A stretch of 54,722 nt of DNA, taken from CAYJFD01 sp964369605 (lineage in GTDB: Bacteria > Bacteroidota > Bacteroidia > Bacteroidales > UBA932). Under the pieces are notes generated by a model. The model was not told the origin of the DNA and did not search any database. It saw nothing but the letters and a program-made list of their open reading frames with translations. The stretch spans positions 1 to 54,722 of the forward strand of contig CAYJFD010000010.1 of NCBI GenBank assembly GCA_964369605.1, given 5' to 3'. This document shows, one piece after another, positions 7,751-15,666 of the stretch. How positions within the stretch are numbered: the first letter of the stretch is position 1; the number at the start of each line of letters is the position of its first letter. The position numbers and the translations under genes are program-made.

Positions 7751-9142
7751 CTAAAATTCTGCCGATTTAGGAGTACGAGGGAAAGGAATAACATCGCGGA
7801 TGTTAGACATACCTGTAACGAATAAAAGAAGTCTCTCAAAACCTAGTCCAAAACCACTATGTGGAGCAGTTCCGAATTTTCTAGTATCAAGATACCACCA
7901 TAATCCGGATGTTTCCATATTTAGTTCTTTCATGCGATTCTCAAGTTTCTCTAATGACTCCTCTCTTTGAGATCCCCCGATAATTTCCCCAATCTTTGGG
8001 AATAATACGTCCATCGCCCTAACAGTCTTGTTATCATCATTCTGCTTCATATAGAATGATTTGATGTCCTTAGGATAGTCTGTTAGTATAACTGGTTTCA
8101 TAAAGTGCTTTTCAACAAGATATCTCTCGTGTTCACTTTGAAGGTCTAGTCCCCAAGATACAGGGAATTCAAATTTCTCTCCAGAAGCCATAAGAATCTC
8201 GATTCCTTCAGTATAACTTAATCTTACAAACTCTGTTTCAGCTACGCTTTCAAGTCTTTGAATTAATTCTTTATCAAACATATTGTTAAGGAATTCAAGA
8301 TCTTCTTTGCAGTTATTAAGAGCGTATCTAATAAGGTACTTGATGAAATCTTCAGCAAGATCCATATTATCTTTAATATCGTAGAAAGCCATTTCAGGTT
8401 CTATCATCCAGAATTCAGCAAGGTGTCTAGGAGTATTCGAGTTCTCAGCTCTAAAAGTAGGACTGAAAGTATAGATTTCACCTAGTGCCATAGCTCCTAG
8501 TTCCCCCTCTAACTGTCCGCTAACAGTAAGGTTCGATTTTCTACCAAAAAAATCTTGACTATAGTCGATAGCTCCTTCCTCGTTTAATGCAGGATTTTTT
8601 AGATCAAGAGTTGTGACTTGGAACATCTGTCCTGCTCCTTCTGCATCAGATGCAGTGATAATAGGAGTGTGAAGATAGAAGAATCCCTTCTCGTTAAAAT
8701 ATTGGTGAATAGCGAAGGCCATAGCGTGACGAATGCGAAATATAGCTCCAAAAGTGTTAGTACGTGGTCTAAGGTGAGCGATCTCCCTTAAGAATTCCAT
8801 ACTATGTCCCTTCTTCTGTAAAGGATATGTTTCAGAGTCAGCACCACCATATAGTTCAATGTTTTTTGCTTGAATCTCTACACTTTGGCCACTTCCAGCA
8901 GATTCAACTAGTTCTCCAACGACTGCGATACAAGACCCTGTGGTAATGCTCTTTAGAAGATCTTCAGAGAAAGAAGCTGTATCACATACTATCTGGATAT
9001 TATTAATAGTTGAGCCGTCATTAATAGCGATAAATGCTACATTCTTATTACCTCTTTTGGTTCTTACCCAACCCTTAACTAATACTTCACCTTTTGGCGT
9101 TTCCTTTAATAGTGTTTTAATCTTTTGTCTAATCTGTGTCAT
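7751..9142 (-). CDS. asnS: asparaginyl-tRNA synthetase
   Basis: A class IIb aminoacyl-tRNA synthetase that charges tRNA-Asn. The 463 residues are the family's usual length. The N-terminal OB-fold anticodon-binding domain (about 15-110) begins VLVKGWVRTKRGNKNVAFI. The catalytic domain has FRAENSNTPRHLAEFWMIEPE (motif 2 region) and ends with the motif 3 sequence GFGLGFERLLLFVTGM followed by NIRDVIPFPRTP. The TonB-like gene follows without a gap. A TAATTTTG -7 box overlaps the stop of the upstream nucleotidyltransferase gene. Confidence 0.97.
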   Translation of the reverse strand: MTQIRQKIKTLLKETPKGEVLVKGWVRTKRGNKNVAFIAINDGSTINNIQIVCDTASFSEDLLKSITTGSCIAVVGELVESAGSGQSVEIQAKNIELYGGADSETYPLQKKGHSMEFLREIAHLRPRTNTFGAIFRIRHAMAFAIHQYFNEKGFFYLHTPIITASDAEGAGQMFQVTTLDLKNPALNEEGAIDYSQDFFGRKSNLTVSGQLEGELGAMALGEIYTFSPTFRAENSNTPRHLAEFWMIEPEMAFYDIKDNMDLAEDFIKYLIRYALNNCKEDLEFLNNMFDKELIQRLESVAETEFVRLSYTEGIEILMASGEKFEFPVSWGLDLQSEHERYLVEKHFMKPVILTDYPKDIKSFYMKQNDDNKTVRAMDVLFPKIGEIIGGSQREESLEKLENRMKELNMETSGLWWYLDTRKFGTAPHSGFGLGFERLLLFVTGMSNIRDVIPFPRTPKSAEF

Positions 9143-9162
9143 ATTTATTCTTTTCGTAGCTA

Positions 9163-9170
9163 CAAAATTA
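9163..9170 (-). promoter_or_regulatory. putative asnS -7 box
   Basis: Minus-strand TAATTTTG fits TAnnTTTG and sits about 20 bp before the asnS ATG, overlapping the stop codon of the upstream gene. The leader would be very short and no clear -33 box is seen. Confidence 0.35.
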
Positions 9171-10076
9171 TAAAATTTCTGGATAACTACCCATATTAAT
9201 AAGTTCTTTTATTTTATTCATAACCTCAGGCTTATCTTCTTTGTATGTAACTCCAAACCAAGAAGCGTCGCTAGAAAGTACCTTCATCGAGGCTTTGCCA
9301 TTGGAAATCAGGCTGTTTACAGCTAGGGGAATAAAAAACTCAGCCTTTGGATTTTCCATATTCTTTTGATCTGAAAGGAACTCAATAAAAAGACGCTTAG
9401 ATTCCCTGAAATAGTCAGGAGTAAAACCGAAGAAGTTCATAGAGACAGCAGAGTTCTCATCTAAACTGTGATTCCCCTCCTCATTTTTATAAACGACAGT
9501 TCCATCTTCTAGCCTCTCAATAGCTGTTCTTTCATTCATAGAACTTAAGTTACCATTTTCATCAACTTCACATACGCCCCTTGATACAGTGCCAAAATCT
9601 GAAAGAGTATTTTTAAGGCTATACCCTACCATGGAGTATTTTCCGTCTTTAGAATCTAGAGTCCTTAGATAGTCAGCAAGAACCTTGTATGCTTCAGCTC
9701 CATAAAAGTCATCAGCATTAATAACAGCGAAAGGAGAATCAACCACAGGTTCAGCCATTAATACTGCATGATTAGTTCCCCAAGGTTTAGTTCTGTGTTC
9801 TGGTACAGAGAAGCCCTCAGGGAGGTAGTTAAGCTCTTGGAATACATATTTCACTTTTATTTTTCCTTTGAATCTTTCTTCAGAAAATACAGCTTTGAAC
9901 TCTTGTTCAAAATCGTGTCTGATGACAAATACAACTTTTTTAAAGCCAGCCTGAATAGCATCGTAAATAGAGTAATCAATAATAGCCTCATTATTTGGGC
10001 CTACTCCATCCATTTGTTTAAGTGAACCGTATCTTGAGCCCATACCAGCTGCTAATACGACAAGAGTTAATTCCAT
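9168..10076 (-). CDS. nucleotidyltransferase (NTP-transferase family)
   Basis: 302 residues with a Rossmann-like NTP-transferase fold. The N-terminal nucleotide loop reads VVLAAGMGSRYGSLKQ (about 6-21), and the metal-binding pair is at about residues 122-123 in AVINADDFYG. These enzymes join a sugar-1-phosphate (or a similar phosphorylated alcohol) to a nucleotide, often for envelope polysaccharide synthesis. GPNNEAIIDYSI, in place of the usual Pro-Ile-Leu segment, is a pattern I associate with Bacteroidota members. The sequence does not show the substrate. A TACATTTG -7 box lies about 43 bp upstream. Confidence 0.8.
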   Translation of the reverse strand: MELTLVVLAAGMGSRYGSLKQMDGVGPNNEAIIDYSIYDAIQAGFKKVVFVIRHDFEQEFKAVFSEERFKGKIKVKYVFQELNYLPEGFSVPEHRTKPWGTNHAVLMAEPVVDSPFAVINADDFYGAEAYKVLADYLRTLDSKDGKYSMVGYSLKNTLSDFGTVSRGVCEVDENGNLSSMNERTAIERLEDGTVVYKNEEGNHSLDENSAVSMNFFGFTPDYFRESKRLFIEFLSDQKNMENPKAEFFIPLAVNSLISNGKASMKVLSSDASWFGVTYKEDKPEVMNKIKELINMGSYPEIL

Positions 10077-10118
10077 ATAGTTCTTCGAATTTAGAAAGTT
10101 ACGTATTTAAATATAGTG

Positions 10119-10126
10119 CAAATGTA
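10119..10126 (-). promoter_or_regulatory. putative promoter of the nucleotidyltransferase gene
   Basis: Minus-strand TACATTTG is a perfect TAnnTTTG box, with ATTG about 21 bp further upstream as a weak -33. The -33 side falls inside the hairpin that terminates the exb operon, so terminator and promoter are interlaced. Confidence 0.5.
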
Positions 10127-10132
10127 ATAAAA

Positions 10133-10157
10133 AAGTCGATTGAAAAACAATCGACTT
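10133..10157 (-). terminator. rho-independent terminator of the exbB-exbD operon
   Basis: A 10-bp perfect stem (10133-10142 with 10148-10157) with an AAAAA loop on the plus strand is followed on the minus strand by a T-rich run. It lies 25 bp after the last exbD stop. Confidence 0.85.
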
Positions 10158-10182
10158 CTTTAATATATATACAAGGTGTTTA

Positions 10183-10650
10183 TTACTCCGCTTTACGAGC
10201 TGCGTACATAATCTTCAGAGCAGAAGCTCTACGCAATTCTTGTTTTACGTCTGTAACAATACCCATTCTTGTGTCTTGGTCGATCTTTAATGATACTGTC
10301 ATCATCTCTCGGTCTGACTCATTAAGATTTTCACGCTCTGATGCGATGAAGTGTCCGATATCACGAACTTCCTTGAATGAATCGTTAAGCTGAATCTTAG
10401 CATCAGTACCAAACTGTGTTTGATACTGACGAGTAGGCTGACCTATATAGATATATGAAGATAAATCCTTACGCTCTAATTTTGCGATCTCTGTTGCTTT
10501 TGGTAATACAACATCTACTAGGCGGTCTGTTTGGCGCAGACTAGTAGAAACCATAAAGAACATTAGAATCATAAATACGATATCTGGAAGTGATGACGTA
10601 TTTATGGTAGGTGTACCTTCGTCTTTTCCTTTTCTTATAAATTTAGCCAT
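10183..10650 (-). CDS. exbD: ExbD/TolR-family biopolymer transport protein (second copy)
   Basis: 155 residues. It has a short cytoplasmic N-terminus, one membrane helix with the essential Asp in LPDIVFMILMFFMVST (about residues 20-40), and a periplasmic domain. ExbD and ExbB form the proton-driven motor that energises TonB at the inner membrane. It is the last gene of a four-gene operon, 4 bp after the first exbD, and a terminator follows. The membrane Asp is kept, so it should be a working motor subunit. It may serve a Tol-like rather than a TonB role; the sequence does not decide. Confidence 0.88.
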   Translation of the reverse strand: MAKFIRKGKDEGTPTINTSSLPDIVFMILMFFMVSTSLRQTDRLVDVVLPKATEIAKLERKDLSSYIYIGQPTRQYQTQFGTDAKIQLNDSFKEVRDIGHFIASERENLNESDREMMTVSLKIDQDTRMGIVTDVKQELRRASALKIMYAARKAE

Positions 10651-10654
10651 ACTA

Positions 10655-11239
10655 TTAATTTTTTCTTCCTACTTCTTTAGGTTCTTGTTCAGAAATTTTC
10701 TGTGGAATAGCCTTACGAACGATTTCCTGTTTTTCCTCATCTAAACCAGCATACGGTTTTCCCCAGTTCTGCATAGCAAAACGGTCTCTAAGACCATTAA
10801 TAGCTTTTACAAGAACATTCTGAGTTTCCATATACATGTCATAGCTAGTACCACGGTCATTCTGTAGAGAGATAACTCCGTCAGAAACTAAATAGTCCCC
10901 AAAACCTTCAATTGTTTTTAAAGTTCTGGTAGGTAGTTTGCTATCATTTGTAGGGTTTGTTAAAAATTCAACAACGATTTCTTCCAATTCACTTGCATCA
11001 GATAAGTATTTTCCTCCGGCGTAGAGGTTATTTCTTTGATTAATCCTAACTGTTAGGATATTTCTACGATTTACCTCTGAATCTACCACGTCTTGGCCTT
11101 TCTCAGGCATTGGTGGAAGACGTCTAGCTAGACCCTCTTCAGAATCCATCGTAGTAACCATAAGGAAAAATATAAGCATTAAGAATGCTATATCCGCCAT
11201 TGATCCTCCGTTTATTTCGGGTGTTTTTTTTGATGCCAT
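10655..11239 (-). CDS. exbD: ExbD/TolR-family biopolymer transport protein (first copy)
   Basis: 194 residues, longer than the usual 130-150. The membrane helix with conserved Asp is MADIAFLMLIFFLMVTTM (about residues 14-34). The periplasmic part contains TVRINQRNNLYAGGKYLSD, typical of the ExbD fold, plus an insert of about 40 residues in the middle and a polar C-terminal tail. It differs clearly from the second ExbD, so the pair is an old duplication or a heteromeric motor. It lies 12 bp downstream of the four-TM gene. Confidence 0.86.
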   Translation of the reverse strand: MASKKTPEINGGSMADIAFLMLIFFLMVTTMDSEEGLARRLPPMPEKGQDVVDSEVNRRNILTVRINQRNNLYAGGKYLSDASELEEIVVEFLTNPTNDSKLPTRTLKTIEGFGDYLVSDGVISLQNDRGTSYDMYMETQNVLVKAINGLRDRFAMQNWGKPYAGLDEEKQEIVRKAIPQKISEQEPKEVGRKN

Positions 11240-11251
11240 AATATTGGTTGA

Positions 11252-11713
11252 TTATTTACGATTGCTTATCGCATTACGAATGCTACCACCTAAAAGTAGT
11301 AGAATACTTGCACCGAATAATAAATATGTAATAATTAGTCCTGCGTCAGTAAGTTTGAACGTGCTATCCCCAGGAACTTCATCAATATTTACAGGGATAG
11401 GATCACCACTTGCAAGTACATAAGATAAACCTATGATAACTACCGCGATTAGGGCAGTGAACCCAGCGCGCTTAAGAGCCTTTGGATTATTAATCAAAGA
11501 TGCGATAGAAAGACCTAATAAGGTAACTACAGCAGCTCCGACTAGTAAATATGTCCAAAGCATCAAGCCATCCACCATAGTGGTGCTAGCCATAATACTA
11601 TTAATATTTGCAAGGGCAAAAGCACCAGTACTATTCTGAGTGTAGAATAGAATGACGATTAGGCCTGAAATACCAAATAGTACATATAATAATATCTTTA
11701 AAAATTTAGACAT
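11252..11713 (-). CDS. conserved-looking four-TM inner-membrane protein in the exb operon
   Basis: 153 residues with four predicted hydrophobic helices (about 6-25, 50-72, 84-101 and 125-145). A short basic loop (NNPKALKR) lies between the second and third helices, and the C-terminus is basic (RNAISNRK). I recognise no catalytic motif. The gene starts 2 bp after the exbB stop and ends 12 bp before exbD, so it is translated with the motor subunits. By position it could be an accessory or assembly factor of the ExbBD complex. The function is not known to me. Confidence 0.75.
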   Translation of the reverse strand: MSKFLKILLYVLFGISGLIVILFYTQNSTGAFALANINSIMASTTMVDGLMLWTYLLVGAAVVTLLGLSIASLINNPKALKRAGFTALIAVVIIGLSYVLASGDPIPVNIDEVPGDSTFKLTDAGLIITYLLFGASILLLLGGSIRNAISNRK

Positions 11714-11715
11714 AA

Positions 11716-12519
11716 TTACTTCTTGTTTTGGAATTTAACTAGAGTATCAACTAGGCTGATAGAAGCATCTTCCATTTTCATTACGATAGAGTCAACTTTT
11801 GAAACAAGGTAGTTATAGAATATCTGAAGGATAATAGCTACGATAAGACCACCTACAGTAGTAATAAGAGCCACTTTCATACCTCCTGCAACAAGGTTAG
11901 GTGAGATATCACCAGCTGCCTGAATGTTGTCGAATGCTGCGATCATACCGATTACAGTACCCATGAAACCAAGCATAGGTGCGATACCGATGAAAAGAGT
12001 AATCCAAGAAAGACCACTTTCTAATTGACCCATTTGAACTGAACCGTAAGAAATGATAGTCTTCTCAACAGCCTCAATACCTTGATCCATACGAAGGAAA
12101 CCTTGGTAGAAAATAGATGCAACAGGACCGCGAGTATTACGACATACCTCTTTTGCAGCTTCAACACCACCATTAGCAAGAGCGCTTTCGATTTCTGCTA
12201 ATAATTTTTCAGTGTTAGTAGATGCTAAATTAAGGTAAATAATTCTCTCGATAGCGATAGCTAGACCTAAGATAAGACAAATAAGTACTGTCGCCATGAA
12301 ACTAGCACCACCTTCGATAAATTTCTGCTTGATTGCTTGGTGGATAGCCATTTCTTCTACCTCCTCAACAGGAGCAACCTCTGTAACTTCAAGCTCTTCA
12401 GCTGTTTCAGCAACTTCTGTAGTTTCAGCTGAAGTTAATTCTTGCTCTTGTGCCGAAACATTTTGTGCAGTTAAGGTCATCATACCTAAAACTGCGAATA
12501 ACATGAAAATTTTTTTCAT
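11716..12519 (-). CDS. exbB: MotA/TolQ/ExbB proton-channel protein
   Basis: 267 residues. The N-terminus is a signal-like hydrophobic stretch ending in VSAQ, followed by a long Glu-rich segment (about 24-57), an extension absent from E. coli ExbB. The first conserved membrane helix is about 73-93. The MotA/TolQ/ExbB domain has FIGIAPMLGFMGTVIGMI and VAGGMKVALITTVGGLIVAI, the channel-forming helices of the family. ExbB pentamers surround ExbD and conduct protons. First gene of the operon exbB, four-TM gene, exbD, exbD. The leader of roughly 80 nt includes a small TAGCTA inverted repeat. Confidence 0.93.
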   Translation of the reverse strand: MKKIFMLFAVLGMMTLTAQNVSAQEQELTSAETTEVAETAEELEVTEVAPVEEVEEMAIHQAIKQKFIEGGASFMATVLICLILGLAIAIERIIYLNLASTNTEKLLAEIESALANGGVEAAKEVCRNTRGPVASIFYQGFLRMDQGIEAVEKTIISYGSVQMGQLESGLSWITLFIGIAPMLGFMGTVIGMIAAFDNIQAAGDISPNLVAGGMKVALITTVGGLIVAIILQIFYNYLVSKVDSIVMKMEDASISLVDTLVKFQNKK

Positions 12520-12603
12520 AAAACGTGTTATAAAATATTAATTAATTTGTAAATAGTTATTTCTTTTCTTAGCTACATTTCATAGCTAGTGTATAATACG
12601 CGT

Positions 12604-12611
12604 CAAAACTA
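12604..12611 (-). promoter_or_regulatory. putative exbB operon -7 box
   Basis: Minus-strand TAGTTTTG fits TAnnTTTG and lies about 85 bp before the exbB start, just after the ansA stop. No -33 TTTG is evident. Confidence 0.35.
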
Positions 12612-12632
12612 ATAATAATTTTTCAATATATA

Positions 12633-13670
12633 CTAATCTTTAGTGATTTCACCCCTAATATTTTCTTCAAGTTTTTTCTTAATATCATCATTATTAGTGT
12701 ATTGTCCAAGAAAATAATATAATTTAGTAACAGCGGCTTCGACAGTGCTATCAAAAGCACTTAAGACACCCATATTTTTCAGTGAAACACCTGTGGCATA
12801 AGCGTTCATATCCACTCCTCCAGCGTGGCATTGACTTACATTATAGACTATTATGCCTCTATTAATAGCTTCTTGAATGATATCCAAAAACCATTTCTTT
12901 GTAGGAGCATTGCCAGAACCATAACTCTCCAAGATAATAGCTCTTATACCATCTATGTGGGTTAATGCCTTCATCGTATTGGGATTTAATCCTGGAACTA
13001 ACTTAATTATCACTATGTTAGTATCTAATTCTTTTCTTACAACTAATTCCCTTCCCCATTCTTGAGGGTAACGAATATTCTGAGGTTTATATCTTATATG
13101 AATTCCCACATCTGCTAGAATAGGGTAGTTTGCAGATCGAAACGCTCTAAAGTTTTCAGCATTATATTTTGTAGTTCTATTACCTCTATAAAGCTGGCTT
13201 TCAAAGTATATACACACCTCAGGAACCATAGGTCTACCATGTTTATCCTTAGCTGCAGCTATCTCAATAGATGATATTAAATTCTCTTTACCATCTGTTC
13301 TAAGCATCCCGATAGGTAGCTGACTTCCAGTGAAAACCACAGGTTTTTCAAGATTCTTAAGCATAAAACTGAGAGCAGATGCTGTATAGGACATAGTGTC
13401 GGTTCCGTGTAGTATAACAAATCCGTCATAATTAGTATATTTCTCTTGAATTAACTCCGCGATATTAACCCATAGTTCAGGATTCGCATCAGAAGAATCT
13501 ATAAGTGGAGAAAATGAGTGACAGTCTAACTCGCATCCAAATTTCCTAAGCTCAGGAACCTCCTCAAGAATTTGAGAAAAATCGAAGGGCACAAAAGCGT
13601 TAGTGTTAGGATCCTGTTTCATTCCTATAGTGCCACCAGTGTAGATTAAAAGTATAGAGGTTTGTTTCAT
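12633..13670 (-). CDS. ansA: type I L-asparaginase
   Basis: Hydrolyses asparagine to aspartate and ammonia; the type I form is cytoplasmic. 345 residues, as usual. The N-terminal catalytic Thr motif is YTGGTIGMKQD (about 10-20), and the second motif HGTDTMSYTASAL lies at 88-100. No signal peptide is present, which agrees with the cytoplasmic form. It lies 8 bp downstream of tatD in a run of minus-strand housekeeping genes. Confidence 0.95.
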   Translation of the reverse strand: MKQTSILLIYTGGTIGMKQDPNTNAFVPFDFSQILEEVPELRKFGCELDCHSFSPLIDSSDANPELWVNIAELIQEKYTNYDGFVILHGTDTMSYTASALSFMLKNLEKPVVFTGSQLPIGMLRTDGKENLISSIEIAAAKDKHGRPMVPEVCIYFESQLYRGNRTTKYNAENFRAFRSANYPILADVGIHIRYKPQNIRYPQEWGRELVVRKELDTNIVIIKLVPGLNPNTMKALTHIDGIRAIILESYGSGNAPTKKWFLDIIQEAINRGIIVYNVSQCHAGGVDMNAYATGVSLKNMGVLSAFDSTVEAAVTKLYYFLGQYTNNDDIKKKLEENIRGEITKD

Positions 13671-13678
13671 AATTTCTC

Positions 13679-14452
13679 TTAAATATTAAATAAATTCATA
13701 GCGTTTTCTGTACTGATTCTCTGAACGTCCTTTATGTTCATTCCTTTAATTTCAGAAATCTTCTCAATAATAGCACAAAGATAAGAAATTTCGTTTCTTT
13801 TTCCCCTATATGGTGTAGGACTAAGCCAAGGACAGTCAGTTTCAGTCAGGATTCTTCCCATAGGTATGTCTTTGAGAACCTCAGCAATAGATGCTTTTTT
13901 GTAAGTTAGTACGCCTCCTATACCTACGTAGAAATCTCCATACTTTTGAATTCTTTCATAAGTATCAAAGCTACCAGAATATGCATGAAATACTCCTCTT
14001 AATTCATTTTTTGCTTCTTTTTTCGCTGAGTCAAGTACCTCGAAAATCTCGTTTGTAGCCTCTCTAGAATGGATGATAATAGGTAGGTTATATTTGTCTG
14101 CGAGTAAAATCTGCGAATGGAACACTTCCTTTTGTTCCTTAATATGATCTTTTGACCAATAGCAATCCATACCTATCTCCCCAACTGCAAAGAACTCATC
14201 TTCTTCAATAGTTGAAATAACCATATCCAGTTCCCTTCGCCAGTCATCCTTTACAGAAGTCGGATGAAGACCGATAGCGGGAAAGGCATAACCTTTGAGT
14301 TTTTTTGCACAAGCCATCATTCGTGAATGATGGGCAATGTCAATTCCGGGTAATATGCATTTTTCTATTCCTGCCTGCTTGGCTCTAAGCACGACCTGGT
14401 CGAAATCCTCTTCAAAAGCACTGTCGTATAAATGTGCGTGTGTATCAATCAT
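13679..14452 (-). CDS. tatD: TatD-family metal-dependent DNase
   Basis: 257 residues of an amidohydrolase-type TIM barrel. Metal ligands are visible: DTHAHL at the N-terminus (His5, His7), GEIGMDCYW with the conserved Glu, IIIHSREA, GVFHAYSG and the late Asp in LTETDCPWLSP. TatD proteins are 3'-5' exonucleases acting in DNA repair and turnover. It lies between dprA and ansA with short gaps, in a likely operon. Confidence 0.94.
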   Translation of the reverse strand: MIDTHAHLYDSAFEEDFDQVVLRAKQAGIEKCILPGIDIAHHSRMMACAKKLKGYAFPAIGLHPTSVKDDWRRELDMVISTIEEDEFFAVGEIGMDCYWSKDHIKEQKEVFHSQILLADKYNLPIIIHSREATNEIFEVLDSAKKEAKNELRGVFHAYSGSFDTYERIQKYGDFYVGIGGVLTYKKASIAEVLKDIPMGRILTETDCPWLSPTPYRGKRNEISYLCAIIEKISEIKGMNIKDVQRISTENAMNLFNI

Positions 14453-14463
14453 TATAACTAAAT

Positions 14464-15573
14464 TTATGCAATAGAATATCTACCTAATAGATCACTTTGA
14501 ATTCTACCATCTAATTCTAGCTCAGTTAAGTTTTGGATTAGATCGCTTAAATCAAGTTCACTCTTTTCTAAAAGGGTGTTAATATCCATTGGTAAATAAT
14601 GCGATAAAAGTAGTAAAATTTTCCTTTTCACTTCGTTATTTTCTTCAAGAATCAGCCTTTTTGTGTCGAATCTTGGCCTTTTTGTGCTTTCCCAGCCAAG
14701 ACTCTTGCAAAGAGATGTCGGTGAAAAGATAGTTTCTGCAACATTTTCCTTTATCATCCTGATGCATCCAAGAGATAACTCATCTGATAGCCTACCAGGA
14801 AGAGCAAAAACATTTCTTGAATATGACTGAGCAGAAAGGCAGGTGTTTATCCCTCCTCCTCTTACCCCAGACTCTATAAGAATAGTGGCATCACTTATAC
14901 CTGCAATAAGCCTATTTCGTCTTAGGAAATTACTTGGAATAGTAGTAGAGGAAAGACAAAGGTCACTAAGTAGTCCGCCTTGAGTTAGGATCCTAGAAGC
15001 GTCGCTTCTATGTATGCTAGGGTAAATCCGATCTAGTGCAGTGCCCATCACAGCTATAGTCTCTAGACCACAATCAAGCGCTAGTCTATGAGCGTATATG
15101 TCTATTCCGTAAGCTAGCCCACTGACTATAACTGGTTTTATTTCTAAGGTGCTGAGGTACTCTATAATTCTTTTGCAGTAGTCTCTACCGTATGGAGTCG
15201 GAGTTCGTGTTCCAACTATTGATAATATTCTTTCTTGTTGAATATCCGCTGTTCCTTGGTAGAAAAATATAATAGGAGCGTCCTTACATTCTTTTAGACG
15301 TTTTGGATAATCGCTCTCGAAGAGGGTGACGATTTTGATATCATGCTCCTCAAACCATCTTATATCCTTTCGGGCTAGTTCTAAAGATTTATAGTTTAGC
15401 AGGGAGTTAACTAAATGCTTCTTTCTGCTAAATAAATTTTCTATATCTTCTCGCGGAAGGTTAAAGAATTCACTTAATTTAGGGAAAGCTTCATATATTT
15501 CCTTAGCCATGACTAGGTGATTCCCAAGTACGGAGTGTAGTGTGTAGATATAAAGTAGTTCGTCTCTGTCCAT
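14464..15573 (-). CDS. dprA: DNA-processing protein DprA
   Basis: 369 residues. The N-terminal helical (SAM-like) part is followed by the Rossmann-like DprA domain with SIVGTRTPTPYGRDYC, SGLAYGIDIYAHRLALD, LIAGISDATILIESG and SYSRNVFALPG. A small C-terminal winged-helix-like part has DINTLLEKSELDLSDL. DprA binds incoming single-stranded DNA and loads RecA during natural transformation. Its presence is common and does not prove competence. It lies 11 bp upstream of tatD and after the queA terminator. Confidence 0.95.
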   Translation of the reverse strand: MDRDELLYIYTLHSVLGNHLVMAKEIYEAFPKLSEFFNLPREDIENLFSRKKHLVNSLLNYKSLELARKDIRWFEEHDIKIVTLFESDYPKRLKECKDAPIIFFYQGTADIQQERILSIVGTRTPTPYGRDYCKRIIEYLSTLEIKPVIVSGLAYGIDIYAHRLALDCGLETIAVMGTALDRIYPSIHRSDASRILTQGGLLSDLCLSSTTIPSNFLRRNRLIAGISDATILIESGVRGGGINTCLSAQSYSRNVFALPGRLSDELSLGCIRMIKENVAETIFSPTSLCKSLGWESTKRPRFDTKRLILEENNEVKRKILLLLSHYLPMDINTLLEKSELDLSDLIQNLTELELDGRIQSDLLGRYSIA

Positions 15574-15610
15574 AAACGAAACTAGTACTTGACTAGGTAT
15601 AAAAAAAGAA

Positions 15611-15633
15611 TAGGCGTAAAAATATTACACCTA
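15611..15633 (-). terminator. rho-independent terminator after queA
   Basis: A 9-bp stem (15611-15619 with 15625-15633) contains one position that pairs as G.U only on the minus strand. It is followed on that strand by TTCTTTTTTT. It separates queA from dprA. Confidence 0.7.
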
Positions 15634-15666
15634 CTCATATAAATATTTATTTATCTAAATCTAAAA

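Noticed and set aside
12570..12588. TAGCTA inverted repeat in the exbB leader as a regulator site
   Set aside because: The six-base arms are self-complementary and common in AT-rich DNA, and no matching site is seen elsewhere in the window. Mentioned only in the exbB entry.
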